Made by a program: the position numbers and the translations under genes. Below, piece by piece: positions 33,751-41,500 of a stretch of DNA of 64,000 nucleotides. This DNA comes from Kibdelosporangium aridum (GTDB lineage Bacteria > Actinomycetota > Actinomycetes > Mycobacteriales > Pseudonocardiaceae): positions 433,360 through 497,359 of the forward strand of contig NZ_FWXV01000005.1 of assembly GCF_900176515.1 (NCBI RefSeq), written 5' to 3'. The first letter of the stretch is position 1. Each line of letters starts with the position of its first letter. Below the pieces are notes generated by a model, which was given only the letters and a program-made list of their open reading frames with translations, was not told the DNA's origin and searched no databases.

Positions 33751-35160
33751 ATGCCTCGATACCGGCTCGCGACCGCTGTGTCCACAGTGTTCGCTGCTGC
33801 TGCTTTCACAGTTCCCGCCAGCGCGCAGGCGGCGGGGTTGCGCTGGGAAAAGTGCCCACAGAACGAGGAAGTGTGGTGCGCCGACTTACAGGTGCCTGTG
33901 GACTGGGTTACCGGCCGAGGCGTTGTCACGCTGAAGCTGGCCCGCCGGGCCGCGACCACTGACCGCAAGATCGGCACCGTCATCTATCTGCCCGGTGGCC
34001 CTGGCGATTCCGGGCGCGGGCAGTTGCTCGGCAAGAACTGGCTTTCCAAGGCCGCCGCCGAACGGTTCGACATCGTGACGCTGGATCCCAGGGGTATCAA
34101 CGAAAGCGGCGGGGTCAAGTGCGATACCGGCCTGATCGACGACGTGCCGAACCTGAACCCGGACACCGGCGGCCGGCTCGCGAACGTGATCGAGTACAGC
34201 AGGGCAGTGGCGGCCGATTGCCGCAAGCAACCCGTTGACGTGATCGACCACATGAGCAGTCGCGATGTGGCGCGTGACGTCGAAGCGATCCGCGCCGCGA
34301 TCGGCGAACAGCGCATCTCCCTCTACAGTCGGTCATACGGCACGCTGGCGGCTCAGACGTACGCGGAAATGTTCCCGCACAGGACAAGGGCCGTGGTGCT
34401 GGACAGCGTCTTCGACCACAGCTTGTCCGCCAGGCAACTGCTTGAGTCATCTGTTCGCGGCGTGGAGGACTCGTTCAAGGCCTTCACCGATTGGTGTGCC
34501 CGGACGCAATCCTGTGTGCTGCATGGCAAAGACGTCGGTGCACTCTTCGATGACCTCTACCGCAAGGCTGAACGCGGCGAACTGACCGAGCCGAGCAACC
34601 CCGCACAGGACATCACACCCACCGAGTTGTCGTGGCTCACCATGCGGGTGTGGCTGTACCGGCCCGACTGGCCGGGACTCGCGGATCGGCTGGCCAGGCT
34701 GTCCGGCCTGCTGCCGCCTGGAGCCGCGGTGGAGTTCCCGTCCTCGAAGGGGTTCTTCCCCATGGCGGCATTCTGTGCCGACCACAGGATCACTTTCCGA
34801 TCCGAGCTGGAATGGCGTTGGCAATGGGCGCGGCTCAAGGCGATGGCGCCGCACATGCGGACGCACATGGTGTGGCAGATCGCCTCGATCTGCGCGGGCT
34901 GGCCGATTCCAGCGGCAAATCCGCAGCGCGAACCCGACATCCGCGTGCCGGTCCTTGTGCTCAATTCCCGGCACGACCCGGCGACGAATCTGGAATGGGC
35001 CGTCAACGTCAGCAGGCAGATTCCTCGCAGCGCCTTGTTGACGTACGAAGGCGCTGGTCACGGCGTCTACAACCGCACCGCCTGCACCGAGCAGGTCACC
35101 GACCGGTATTTCATCGATCTGGTGCAACCGGCGCAGGGCGCGAGTTGCCCAAGCGCCTAG
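33751..35160 (+). CDS. Secreted alpha/beta-hydrolase peptidase (SlpD/tripeptidyl aminopeptidase type)
   Basis: 469 residues from ATG at 33751 (AGGGGG upstream). Signal peptide 1-27 ending ASAQAA. The mature protein starts LRWEKCPQNEEVWCADLQVPVDW, the characteristic opening of Streptomyces SlpD/SlpE and TAP-like peptidases. The oxyanion region is LPGGPGDSG. The nucleophile elbow is LYSRSYGTLAAQ (usually GxSYG; the first Gly is Ser here). The C-terminal TAP-like domain carries LVLNSRHDPATNLEWA (Asp) and GAGHGVYNRT (His). It probably releases short peptides outside the cell. It is convergent with a TlpA-like gene 4 bp away. Confidence 0.88.
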   Translation: MPRYRLATAVSTVFAAAAFTVPASAQAAGLRWEKCPQNEEVWCADLQVPVDWVTGRGVVTLKLARRAATTDRKIGTVIYLPGGPGDSGRGQLLGKNWLSKAAAERFDIVTLDPRGINESGGVKCDTGLIDDVPNLNPDTGGRLANVIEYSRAVAADCRKQPVDVIDHMSSRDVARDVEAIRAAIGEQRISLYSRSYGTLAAQTYAEMFPHRTRAVVLDSVFDHSLSARQLLESSVRGVEDSFKAFTDWCARTQSCVLHGKDVGALFDDLYRKAERGELTEPSNPAQDITPTELSWLTMRVWLYRPDWPGLADRLARLSGLLPPGAAVEFPSSKGFFPMAAFCADHRITFRSELEWRWQWARLKAMAPHMRTHMVWQIASICAGWPIPAANPQREPDIRVPVLVLNSRHDPATNLEWAVNVSRQIPRSALLTYEGAGHGVYNRTACTEQVTDRYFIDLVQPAQGASCPSA

Positions 35161-35164
35161 GGCG

Positions 35165-35662
35165 CTATCGCGCGGTGAGTTTGGCGACCCGTTCGTTCAA
35201 CCCGATCTCGCTGAGCTGCTGTTTTACGATTTCGATGGTGCCGTCGGCGTAGGCGAACGCGTACGCGGGCTGCTGGGTGATTCCGAACCGGGTCCAGATC
35301 GCCGCGTTCGCGTCGTTGAGGTGCGTGAAGCCGCTGACCTCGTTCTCCGCCACGAACTTCTTCATCGCGGGCACCTGGTCCTGCGCGCCGACACCGACGA
35401 AGGCGATCTTGCCCTCGTTCTGCTTGGCCAACGCGCCCATGTGCGGCGCCTCGCCCTGACAGCGCGGGCACCACGGTGTCCAGAACCAGATCACCGCCGG
35501 CTTGCCTGCCAGGGTCGAGCCGTCGAAGTCCTTGTCATCCAGGGTCTTGGCGGTGAACTGGAGCTTCGGTGAGACGTTCGCGCCGGTCTGCGGCGGTGCG
35601 GGCGGCGCTTCGGCGGCGCACCCGGTCAGCACCAGCAGAACGGCGACAAGCAGGGCCTTCAT
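35165..35662 (-). CDS. TlpA/ResA-like thioredoxin lipoprotein
   Basis: 165 residues. Lipobox VLTGC (Cys15) anchors it outside the membrane. Thioredoxin fold with redox motif FWTPWCPRCQGEAPHM (CPRC, about residues 64-67) and cis-Pro region TQQPAYAF. TlpA/ResA/DsbE-type proteins reduce or form disulfides in exported proteins or cytochromes c. No CcdA partner is adjacent. The neighbouring secreted peptidase and the Cys-containing lipoproteins nearby could be clients. Confidence 0.88.
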   Translation of the reverse strand: MKALLVAVLLVLTGCAAEAPPAPPQTGANVSPKLQFTAKTLDDKDFDGSTLAGKPAVIWFWTPWCPRCQGEAPHMGALAKQNEGKIAFVGVGAQDQVPAMKKFVAENEVSGFTHLNDANAAIWTRFGITQQPAYAFAYADGTIEIVKQQLSEIGLNERVAKLTAR

Positions 35663-35731
35663 ACGTCAGATCCTGGCCCACAACGCAACCCCTTGGGGAC
35701 AGCTGATGTGTGCCGGACATAGGCTGACGGC

Positions 35732-36574
35732 ATGTCAAAGGGCCATCGGGTGCGCGGCGGTCGCCGTGACGTGCGCTTCGGCATGGCCGAACTGATCCGC
35801 GACCTGGACCGGCCGGACGGCTGGCTGCTGAGCGTCGACGGGGTGGCCCAGTCGTACGTCGACCTCGACGATCCGACCCACCTGGAGTTCGACTACGTCC
35901 GGCGGATCGGTGACGTGATCGACTGCCTGCCCGAAGGCCCGCTGAACACCGTGCACATCGGTGGCGGAGCGTGCACGCTGCCGCGCTACGTGGCGGCGAC
36001 CAGGCCGGGATCACGCCAGCTCGTGCTCGACCCGGACGAAGAGCTGATCGACATGGTCCGGGAACGGCTGGACCTGCGCAGCGTGCCGTCGCTGCGGGTG
36101 CGGATCTCCGACGGCAGGGAAGGCCTCGCGACCCGCAACGAGGACTCGGCCGACCTGATCGTGCTGGACGCGTTCGTGTCCGCCGAGATGCCGAGCGCGA
36201 TGGCGACCGTCGAGTTCGCGCGCGACGTCAGGCGGGTCCTGCGGCCGCACGGGACGTACTTGATGAACGTGACCGACGGGCCAGGCTGGCAGTTCGCCCG
36301 GCGCGTGGTCGCGACCGTCGCCGAGGTGTTCGGCTCGATGCTGTTGCTCGCTGACCCGAGCGTGATGCGTGGCCGCCGGTTCGGCAATCTCGTCGTGGCC
36401 GCGTCGGCGGAGAGCCTGCCCGAGGCCGAACTGGCGCGCCGTGCGGCGTCCGCGGCGTTCCCAGCGCGCCTGGTGACGGGCGAGAAGCTGCGCGAGTTCT
36501 ACCGTGGCGCCAAGGTGATCACTGACGCCGAGCAGCTCTCCGCGCCAACGCCGCCCGAGACCGCCTTTACCTGA
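35732..36574 (+). CDS. Spermidine synthase-like methyltransferase-fold protein
   Basis: 280 residues. The aminopropyl/methyltransferase fold shows VHIGGGACTLPRYVAAT (nucleotide-binding loop), LVLDPDEELIDMV, RISDGREGLA and DLIVLDAFVS (acidic active-site strand). It aligns in layout with spermine/spermidine synthases but lacks an obvious full N-terminal tetramerisation strand set, as in many actinobacterial homologues whose substrates are unknown. No speD or decarboxylase gene is nearby. It is divergent from the TlpA-like gene (69 bp). Confidence 0.85.
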   Translation: MSKGHRVRGGRRDVRFGMAELIRDLDRPDGWLLSVDGVAQSYVDLDDPTHLEFDYVRRIGDVIDCLPEGPLNTVHIGGGACTLPRYVAATRPGSRQLVLDPDEELIDMVRERLDLRSVPSLRVRISDGREGLATRNEDSADLIVLDAFVSAEMPSAMATVEFARDVRRVLRPHGTYLMNVTDGPGWQFARRVVATVAEVFGSMLLLADPSVMRGRRFGNLVVAASAESLPEAELARRAASAAFPARLVTGEKLREFYRGAKVITDAEQLSAPTPPETAFT

Positions 36575-36737
36575 GCCGCCAGGTTCTCTGTGTGGGGCCC
36601 GACCCGGCTCGATCTCCACTTCGTTCAGAACTACGTCCGCTGTAGATTAACGTGTGACGAAAAACAACGACACGCCTTGACGTGAAGACGGGTTCCTCGC
36701 GTGTCCACACTGGACGATTCGGGAACTTCTGTGGGGG

Positions 36738-37304
36738 TTAGGGGATGCACTCCTCGGAGAACGAGTACACGTCGTTGAAGAACATGTGGTGGTACTCGGG
36801 TTGCTGTTGCTGCGGCGGAAGTGACGCGGCCCAGCGTTTCCACAGGCCGCCTGCGCCGATGAACCGCTCGGCCTCACGGGTGTCCAGGCGGGCGTCGAGA
36901 TGCATCAAGGCTCCCAGTGCCCACGTCTGGTCGTACCGGCAGGCGGATTGCGGCAAGTAGTGGCTGAGGTAGGCGACGAGCCGCCATGCGTCGTCGCGTG
37001 TCGAGAATCGGGCGAGCGCGAGGCAAAACCCTTGTCCCGCATAGGTGACCTCGCTGGCGAGGAGTTTTTCCCCGATGCGGTCACGGTATTGCGTGCGATG
37101 CGAGAGGCCGGCCAGCCACGCGGCGGTGATCTGGTCACGCCAGTCCGAGTCGAACAGCAGGTCGAGCTCGTGATCGCTGATGCTCTGGGCATCTGCCGCG
37201 ATGGCACGGGCGAACTCGGTGCGTTCCTCGCCTCTCAGGCCCACCACGTTGCCGTGCAGGAGCTTCTGATAGCGGGATGCGACGTACCGGTCCACTAGCG
37301 ACAT
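36738..37304 (-). CDS. DUF6000 family protein
   Basis: 188 residues. The pattern RYVASRYQKLLHGNVVGLRG, DWRDQITAAWLAGLSHR, IGEKLLASEVTYAGQGFCLALA and ACRYDQTWALGALMHLD matches the actinobacterial DUF6000 family, often encoded singly. Mostly helical, cytoplasmic, function unknown. The ATG at 37304 is 111 bp from the divergent transpeptidase gene. The interval 36575-36737 downstream holds no gene. Confidence 0.85.
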   Translation of the reverse strand: MSLVDRYVASRYQKLLHGNVVGLRGEERTEFARAIAADAQSISDHELDLLFDSDWRDQITAAWLAGLSHRTQYRDRIGEKLLASEVTYAGQGFCLALARFSTRDDAWRLVAYLSHYLPQSACRYDQTWALGALMHLDARLDTREAERFIGAGGLWKRWAASLPPQQQQPEYHHMFFNDVYSFSEECIP

Positions 37305-37415
37305 GGAGACATCCTGACGCGGGACGTCCGATCATGTGGGGCAATCGAGTGAAAAACCCACATAACTTGTGTGCGTTCGCTAATCGTGGGTAGTCCAGTG
37401 AGCGAGGTGATAACG

Positions 37416-37856
37416 ATGCGAGTACGTCGCCTGACGGCAATGATCTCGAGTGTCCCCCTTGGACTGGCGCTCACCGTGGGATTCGCCGCCGAAGCGCAAG
37501 CCGCGTCGGCGCCGTGCGGTCCTGCCGCGAAGGCATGCCTTGATCTCTCGGCGAACCAGGCGTGGCTGATGAACAACGGTGCGGTCACGTACGGGCCGGT
37601 CCCGGTCACCCACGGCAAGCCAGGGTGGGAAACGCCACCTGGAACGTTCAAGGTGACCAGGAAGAACAGGCACCACCGCAGTAGTCAGTTCAACAACGCA
37701 CCGATGCCGTATTCGGTGTTCTTCAACGGTGGAATCGCCTTCCACCAGGGCAGTCTGCGTGAGAAGTCACACGGATGTGTGCACCTTTCCAAGTCGGCTG
37801 CCGCGAAGTTCTTCGGCACCTTGAAGATCGGCGACCAGGTTCAGGTCGTCCCGTAA
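37416..37856 (+). CDS. L,D-transpeptidase (YkuD) family protein
   Basis: 146 residues from ATG at 37416 with GAGGTGA upstream. Signal peptide about 1-32 ending AQAAS. The catalytic domain is complete but compact: GIAFHQGS and SHGCVHLSKSAA give the HxG and SHGC(V/I)H motifs with the catalytic Cys. Such enzymes make 3-3 cross-links in peptidoglycan or attach proteins to it, outside the membrane. It lacks the extra Ig-like domains of the mycobacterial LdtMt enzymes. It stands alone and is followed by the iron-box region. Confidence 0.9.
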   Translation: MRVRRLTAMISSVPLGLALTVGFAAEAQAASAPCGPAAKACLDLSANQAWLMNNGAVTYGPVPVTHGKPGWETPPGTFKVTRKNRHHRSSQFNNAPMPYSVFFNGGIAFHQGSLREKSHGCVHLSKSAAAKFFGTLKIGDQVQVVP

Positions 37857-37879
37857 CCGAAGAGAGTCTTGTTTCGGCG

Positions 37880-37919
37880 TAAGGCGAGGCTTACCTTGGC
37901 GTGGATAGCCTAACTTACC
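37880..37919 (+). promoter_or_regulatory. Two IdeR/DmdR-type iron boxes upstream of the ferric transporter operon
   Basis: Against the IdeR consensus (TTAGGTTAGGCTAACCTAA), 37880-37898 (TAAGGCGAGGCTTACCTTG) matches about 14 of 19. A second box, read on the minus strand around 37899-37919 with core GTTAGGCTATCC, matches about 13 of 19. Tandem boxes ahead of the TTG start at 37954 imply repression by an iron-loaded DtxR-family protein. Confidence 0.75.
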
Positions 37920-37953
37920 TGGTGGGGGCAGGTGGTGAGCCAAGGAGGAGCCA

Positions 37954-38973
37954 TTGGCACCCCGCCGGAGCATTGCGGCACTGCTGGCCATCGCTTTGGT
38001 CTCACCAGCGGCGTGTTCGGACACCGCTGGTGAGGCCGGCGATGCGTTGATCATCTATTCCGGTCGCAACAAGGAACTCGTCGGCGGAATTCTGGAACAG
38101 CTCAAGCAATCCGTCGGCGGCAACGTCGAAGTCCGCTACGGCGGCAGTGCCGAGATGGCCGCGCAGATCCTCGAAGAAGGCGGCGGCACGCAGGCAGATG
38201 TCTTCTTCTCGCAGGACGCGGGGGCGCTCGGTGCGCTGACCGAGCAAGGCAAGCTGGCCGCGCTCCCACAGGACGTTCTTGGCCTGGTGCCGGAGAAATA
38301 CCGTGCTGACAACGGCACGTGGGTGGCGACATCCGCACGGTCCAGAGTTGTCACCTACGACCCTGGCCAGGTCGCCGAAGCCGATCTTCCCGCCAGCGCC
38401 GACGCGATCCTCGATCCCAAGTGGCGCGGCAAAGTCGGTTATGCACCAACGAACGCGTCATGGCAAGCGTTCGTCACCGGGCTGCGGGTGATTCGCGGTG
38501 AAGAGGGCGCCAAACAGTGGCTGGCCAAGTTCAAAGCCAACGAGCCGAAGCGGTTCGAGAACAACATCGCCATCCTCGACGCTGTCGACAAAGGACAGCT
38601 GGCGCTCGGGCTGATCAACCACTACTACTGGTACGCGCGGGTTGCCGAGGTCGGTGCCGACAAGGTGAAGGCCAAGCTGCACTTCGTCAGCGGCAATGAT
38701 CCGCTCGGCCTGGTGAACGTGGCGGGCGTCGGCGTGGTGAACGGCAGCCCGCAGAACGAAGCCGCGGTGAAGGCCGTGCGGTTCCTGCTGTCCGACCAAG
38801 CTCAGCGGTACTTCGCCGACCGGACAGCGGAATACCCGGCCAATCCGGCCGTCGCACCGGGCAAGCACCAATTGCCGCCGCTCGGTTCCCTTCAAGGGCC
38901 GGATATCGACCTGTCGAAGCTGTCCTCCTTGCAGCAGACGCTGTCCGTGCTGCAGGAGGTGGGGCTGTCCTGA
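37954..38973 (+). CDS. Ferric-iron ABC transporter substrate-binding lipoprotein (FbpA-like)
   Basis: 339 residues from TTG at 37954, preceded by AAGGAGGAG. The signal peptide ends at lipobox SPAACS (Cys21). The mature sequence ALIIYSGRNKELVGGILEQL is typical of ferric-binding proteins. ADVFFSQDAGALGAL and INHYYWYARVAEVG (tyrosine cluster, candidate Fe ligands) match the FbpA/iron(III) class. It should capture Fe(3+) at the membrane for the permease and ATPase that follow. First gene of the iron-box-controlled operon. Confidence 0.92.
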   Translation: MAPRRSIAALLAIALVSPAACSDTAGEAGDALIIYSGRNKELVGGILEQLKQSVGGNVEVRYGGSAEMAAQILEEGGGTQADVFFSQDAGALGALTEQGKLAALPQDVLGLVPEKYRADNGTWVATSARSRVVTYDPGQVAEADLPASADAILDPKWRGKVGYAPTNASWQAFVTGLRVIRGEEGAKQWLAKFKANEPKRFENNIAILDAVDKGQLALGLINHYYWYARVAEVGADKVKAKLHFVSGNDPLGLVNVAGVGVVNGSPQNEAAVKAVRFLLSDQAQRYFADRTAEYPANPAVAPGKHQLPPLGSLQGPDIDLSKLSSLQQTLSVLQEVGLS

Positions 38974-38987
38974 TCGGGCTGAACCGC

Positions 38988-40502
38988 GTGCGCAGCAATG
39001 CGCCGGTACTGAGCGCGGCGGCCGTCATAGCCGCGGTCGCCGCGTTGACTCCCTTGGCCTACTTGGCAGTCCGGTCCTTCGAGCGTGGATACGCCACGGT
39101 CTGGCAAGTGCTGTGGCGTGATCGCACCGCCGAGTTGGCGTTACGCAGCCTTGGGCTCGCAGGCGCTGTCACGGCCGCGTGCATCGTGCTTGGTGTGCTT
39201 GGCGCGTGGCTGGTGGTCCGCAGTGATCTTCCGGCGCGGCGCACGGTGGCGGTTCTGCTCGTCCTGCCGCTGGCGGTGCCGTCGTATGTTTCGGGCTTCA
39301 CCTGGATCGCCGATGCGCCATGGCTTTCCGGGTTCAGTGGCGCTTTCCTGGTCCTGACGCTCGTGTCCTTTCCCTATGTCCTGCTGCCGGTGGCCGCGGC
39401 GCTGCGGTCGGCCGATCCGGCGATGGAGGAAGTGGCTCGATCGTTGGGGAAAACCCGGTCGCAGACGTTTGTCCTGGTGACGCTGCGGCAGATCCGTCCA
39501 GCCGCGACAGCAGGCGGTCTGCTTGTCGCGCTGTATGCCTTGAGTGACTTCGGTGCTGTGTCGTTGATGCGGTACGAGGCGTTCACGATGGGCATCTACA
39601 CGAGTTACCGTGCGACATTCGACCGCACACCGGCCGCCATCCTCGGCTGTGTCCTGGTGATCTTGGCTTTGGCTCTCACGATCGGCGAGCGCAAGGCCAG
39701 GGGAGCGTGGGCGGCACGATCCTCCAAGAACGCGGGACGCACTGTCACCGTTGTCCCGCTGGGCAAAGCCCGCGGTCCTGCTGTGTTCGCGGTTGTCGTG
39801 CTGGTTGTTCTGTCGTTGGGTGTCCCGGTTTTCAGTCTCGTCCGTTGGTTGGTCATCGGCAGCTCGGCCGGGATCGATGTGGCCGGACTGCTCGCCGCGA
39901 CCTGGGGCACGGTGACGGTCTCCGCCCTGGGTGCACTGTTCGCGGTGATCTTGGCGGTCCCGGTCGGGGTGTACGTGGTCCGGCACAGTGGCAGGCTCGC
40001 CAGGGGAGTGGAGCTCGCGAGCTTCGCCGGACATGCGTTGCCCGGCATCACGGTCGGGCTGGCGTTGGTGTTCTTCGCGGTCCGGTTCGTACCCGGCCTC
40101 TATCAGCGAACTCCGATGCTGGCCTTCGCCTACGCGGTCTTGTTCTTGCCGTTGGCGGTCTCCGCGGTACGGACCGCTGTCGCGAACGCACCGCCGGTGC
40201 TTGAGGACGTCTCGCGGTCGCTCGGCAAAGGCAGGGCCGCGACTCGAATGCTGGTCACGATTCCGTTGGCGGCGCCTGGCGTGCTGACTGGTGCCGCGCT
40301 CGTGTTCCTGACCTGTGCCAAGGAATTGCCTGCCACATTGATGCTCAGGCCGACTGGGACGGACACGTTGGCGACGGAGTTGTGGAGCAAGACGGACGTC
40401 TCCGCGTTCGCCGCAGCGGCGCCGTACGCGGCCGTGCTGCTCGTGGTGGCGGCGGTGCCCGCGTTGATCCTTGACCGGTTCCTCCACAAAGGAGGGATAT
40501 GA
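38988..40502 (+). CDS. Ferric-iron ABC transporter permease (FbpB-like, fused double permease)
   Basis: 504 residues from GTG at 38988, about 12 TM helices in two homologous halves. Each half carries an EAA loop: DPAMEEVARSLGKTRSQTFVLVTLRQIRP and PPVLEDVSRSLGKGRAATRMLVTIPLAAP. This double-permease layout is characteristic of FbpB/ThiP-type transporters. It starts 14 bp after the binding-protein gene and ends in an ATGA overlap with the ATPase gene, so expression is coupled. Confidence 0.9.
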   Translation: MRSNAPVLSAAAVIAAVAALTPLAYLAVRSFERGYATVWQVLWRDRTAELALRSLGLAGAVTAACIVLGVLGAWLVVRSDLPARRTVAVLLVLPLAVPSYVSGFTWIADAPWLSGFSGAFLVLTLVSFPYVLLPVAAALRSADPAMEEVARSLGKTRSQTFVLVTLRQIRPAATAGGLLVALYALSDFGAVSLMRYEAFTMGIYTSYRATFDRTPAAILGCVLVILALALTIGERKARGAWAARSSKNAGRTVTVVPLGKARGPAVFAVVVLVVLSLGVPVFSLVRWLVIGSSAGIDVAGLLAATWGTVTVSALGALFAVILAVPVGVYVVRHSGRLARGVELASFAGHALPGITVGLALVFFAVRFVPGLYQRTPMLAFAYAVLFLPLAVSAVRTAVANAPPVLEDVSRSLGKGRAATRMLVTIPLAAPGVLTGAALVFLTCAKELPATLMLRPTGTDTLATELWSKTDVSAFAAAAPYAAVLLVVAAVPALILDRFLHKGGI

Positions 40503-41500
40503 TGACCGGATTGGTCGTCAAGGGGTTGGTCGCCGGGTACGGGACCGATCCGGTGCTGCGTGGACTCGATCTCGTGGTGCCCGAGGGTGCTTTGGTGGCC
40601 GTGCTCGGGCCATCCGGCTGCGGCAAAACGACCCTGCTGCGGGTCGTTGCCGGGTTGCACACGCCTGCCGCGGGGCGGATCGAGCTCGGCGGTCGTGACC
40701 TGGCAGGTATCCCACCGGAACGTCGTGGAATCGGTATCGTTCCGCAAGAGGGTGCGTTGTTCCCGCATCTGACCGTGACCAGGAATGTCGCTTTTGGACT
40801 GAGCAGGGACGAGCGCCGCAATGGCCGGGTCGGCGAGCTGCTCGACCTGGTCGGCTTGGCTGACTTCGGCCAGCGGATGCCCAGTGAGCTGTCGGGTGGG
40901 CAACAGCAGCGAGTCGCATTGGCGCGTGCGCTCGCGCCCAAGCCTGGCGTCATTTTGATGGACGAGCCCTTCTCATCGCTTGACGCAGGTCTGCGCGACG
41001 AGCTGCGCGGTGACGTGCGGGCAGCCCTCAGGGCCACGGGTGCGACGGCTTTGTTGGTCACGCACGACCAGGAGGAGGCGCTGGGTGTCGCGGACCTGGT
41101 CGCGGTTCTGCGGGACGGAGCGGTCGCGCAACTCGGGACACCGCAAGAGATCTACACGTCCCCGGCCGATCTCGGGGTGGCGTTGTTCGTCGGCGAGGCG
41201 GTGACTTTCCCGGCCACGGCAACGCAGGGGTCGGTGGAGACACCGTTGGGCAGGTTCGGGGTGAAAGGCCAAGGCGCGGGCACGGTGCTCATCAGGCCGG
41301 AGCAACTACGCCTGGGTGAGGGAGCGGAGGCGGCCGTGGTCGACGTCCGGTTCCACGGCCATGGCGCGACTGTGCTGTTGCGGCTGCGCGACGGCACGCA
41401 GGTGCGTTCCAGAGTGCTGGGAACGCACGTCAAACCGGGGGAGAACACTGCGGTGACCGTACGGGGGCCGGTGCTGTTCTTCCCTGGAAATGAGCTATGA
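40499..41500 (+). CDS. Ferric-iron ABC transporter ATPase (FbpC-like) with TOBE domain
   Basis: 333 residues. Walker A GPSGCGKTTLLRVV, signature LSGGQQQRVALARAL, Walker B ILMDEPFSSLDAGLRDEL, H-loop LLVTHDQEEA. A C-terminal TOBE-like domain follows from about 240 (VLIRPEQLRLG). ATG at 40499 overlaps the permease stop and has AGGAGGG upstream. Its stop overlaps the start of the adenylation-domain fusion gene (ATGA), which ties that enzyme to the transporter. No separate FecE-type ATPase is present for the FecCD permeases downstream. Confidence 0.92.
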   Translation: MMTGLVVKGLVAGYGTDPVLRGLDLVVPEGALVAVLGPSGCGKTTLLRVVAGLHTPAAGRIELGGRDLAGIPPERRGIGIVPQEGALFPHLTVTRNVAFGLSRDERRNGRVGELLDLVGLADFGQRMPSELSGGQQQRVALARALAPKPGVILMDEPFSSLDAGLRDELRGDVRAALRATGATALLVTHDQEEALGVADLVAVLRDGAVAQLGTPQEIYTSPADLGVALFVGEAVTFPATATQGSVETPLGRFGVKGQGAGTVLIRPEQLRLGEGAEAAVVDVRFHGHGATVLLRLRDGTQVRSRVLGTHVKPGENTAVTVRGPVLFFPGNEL

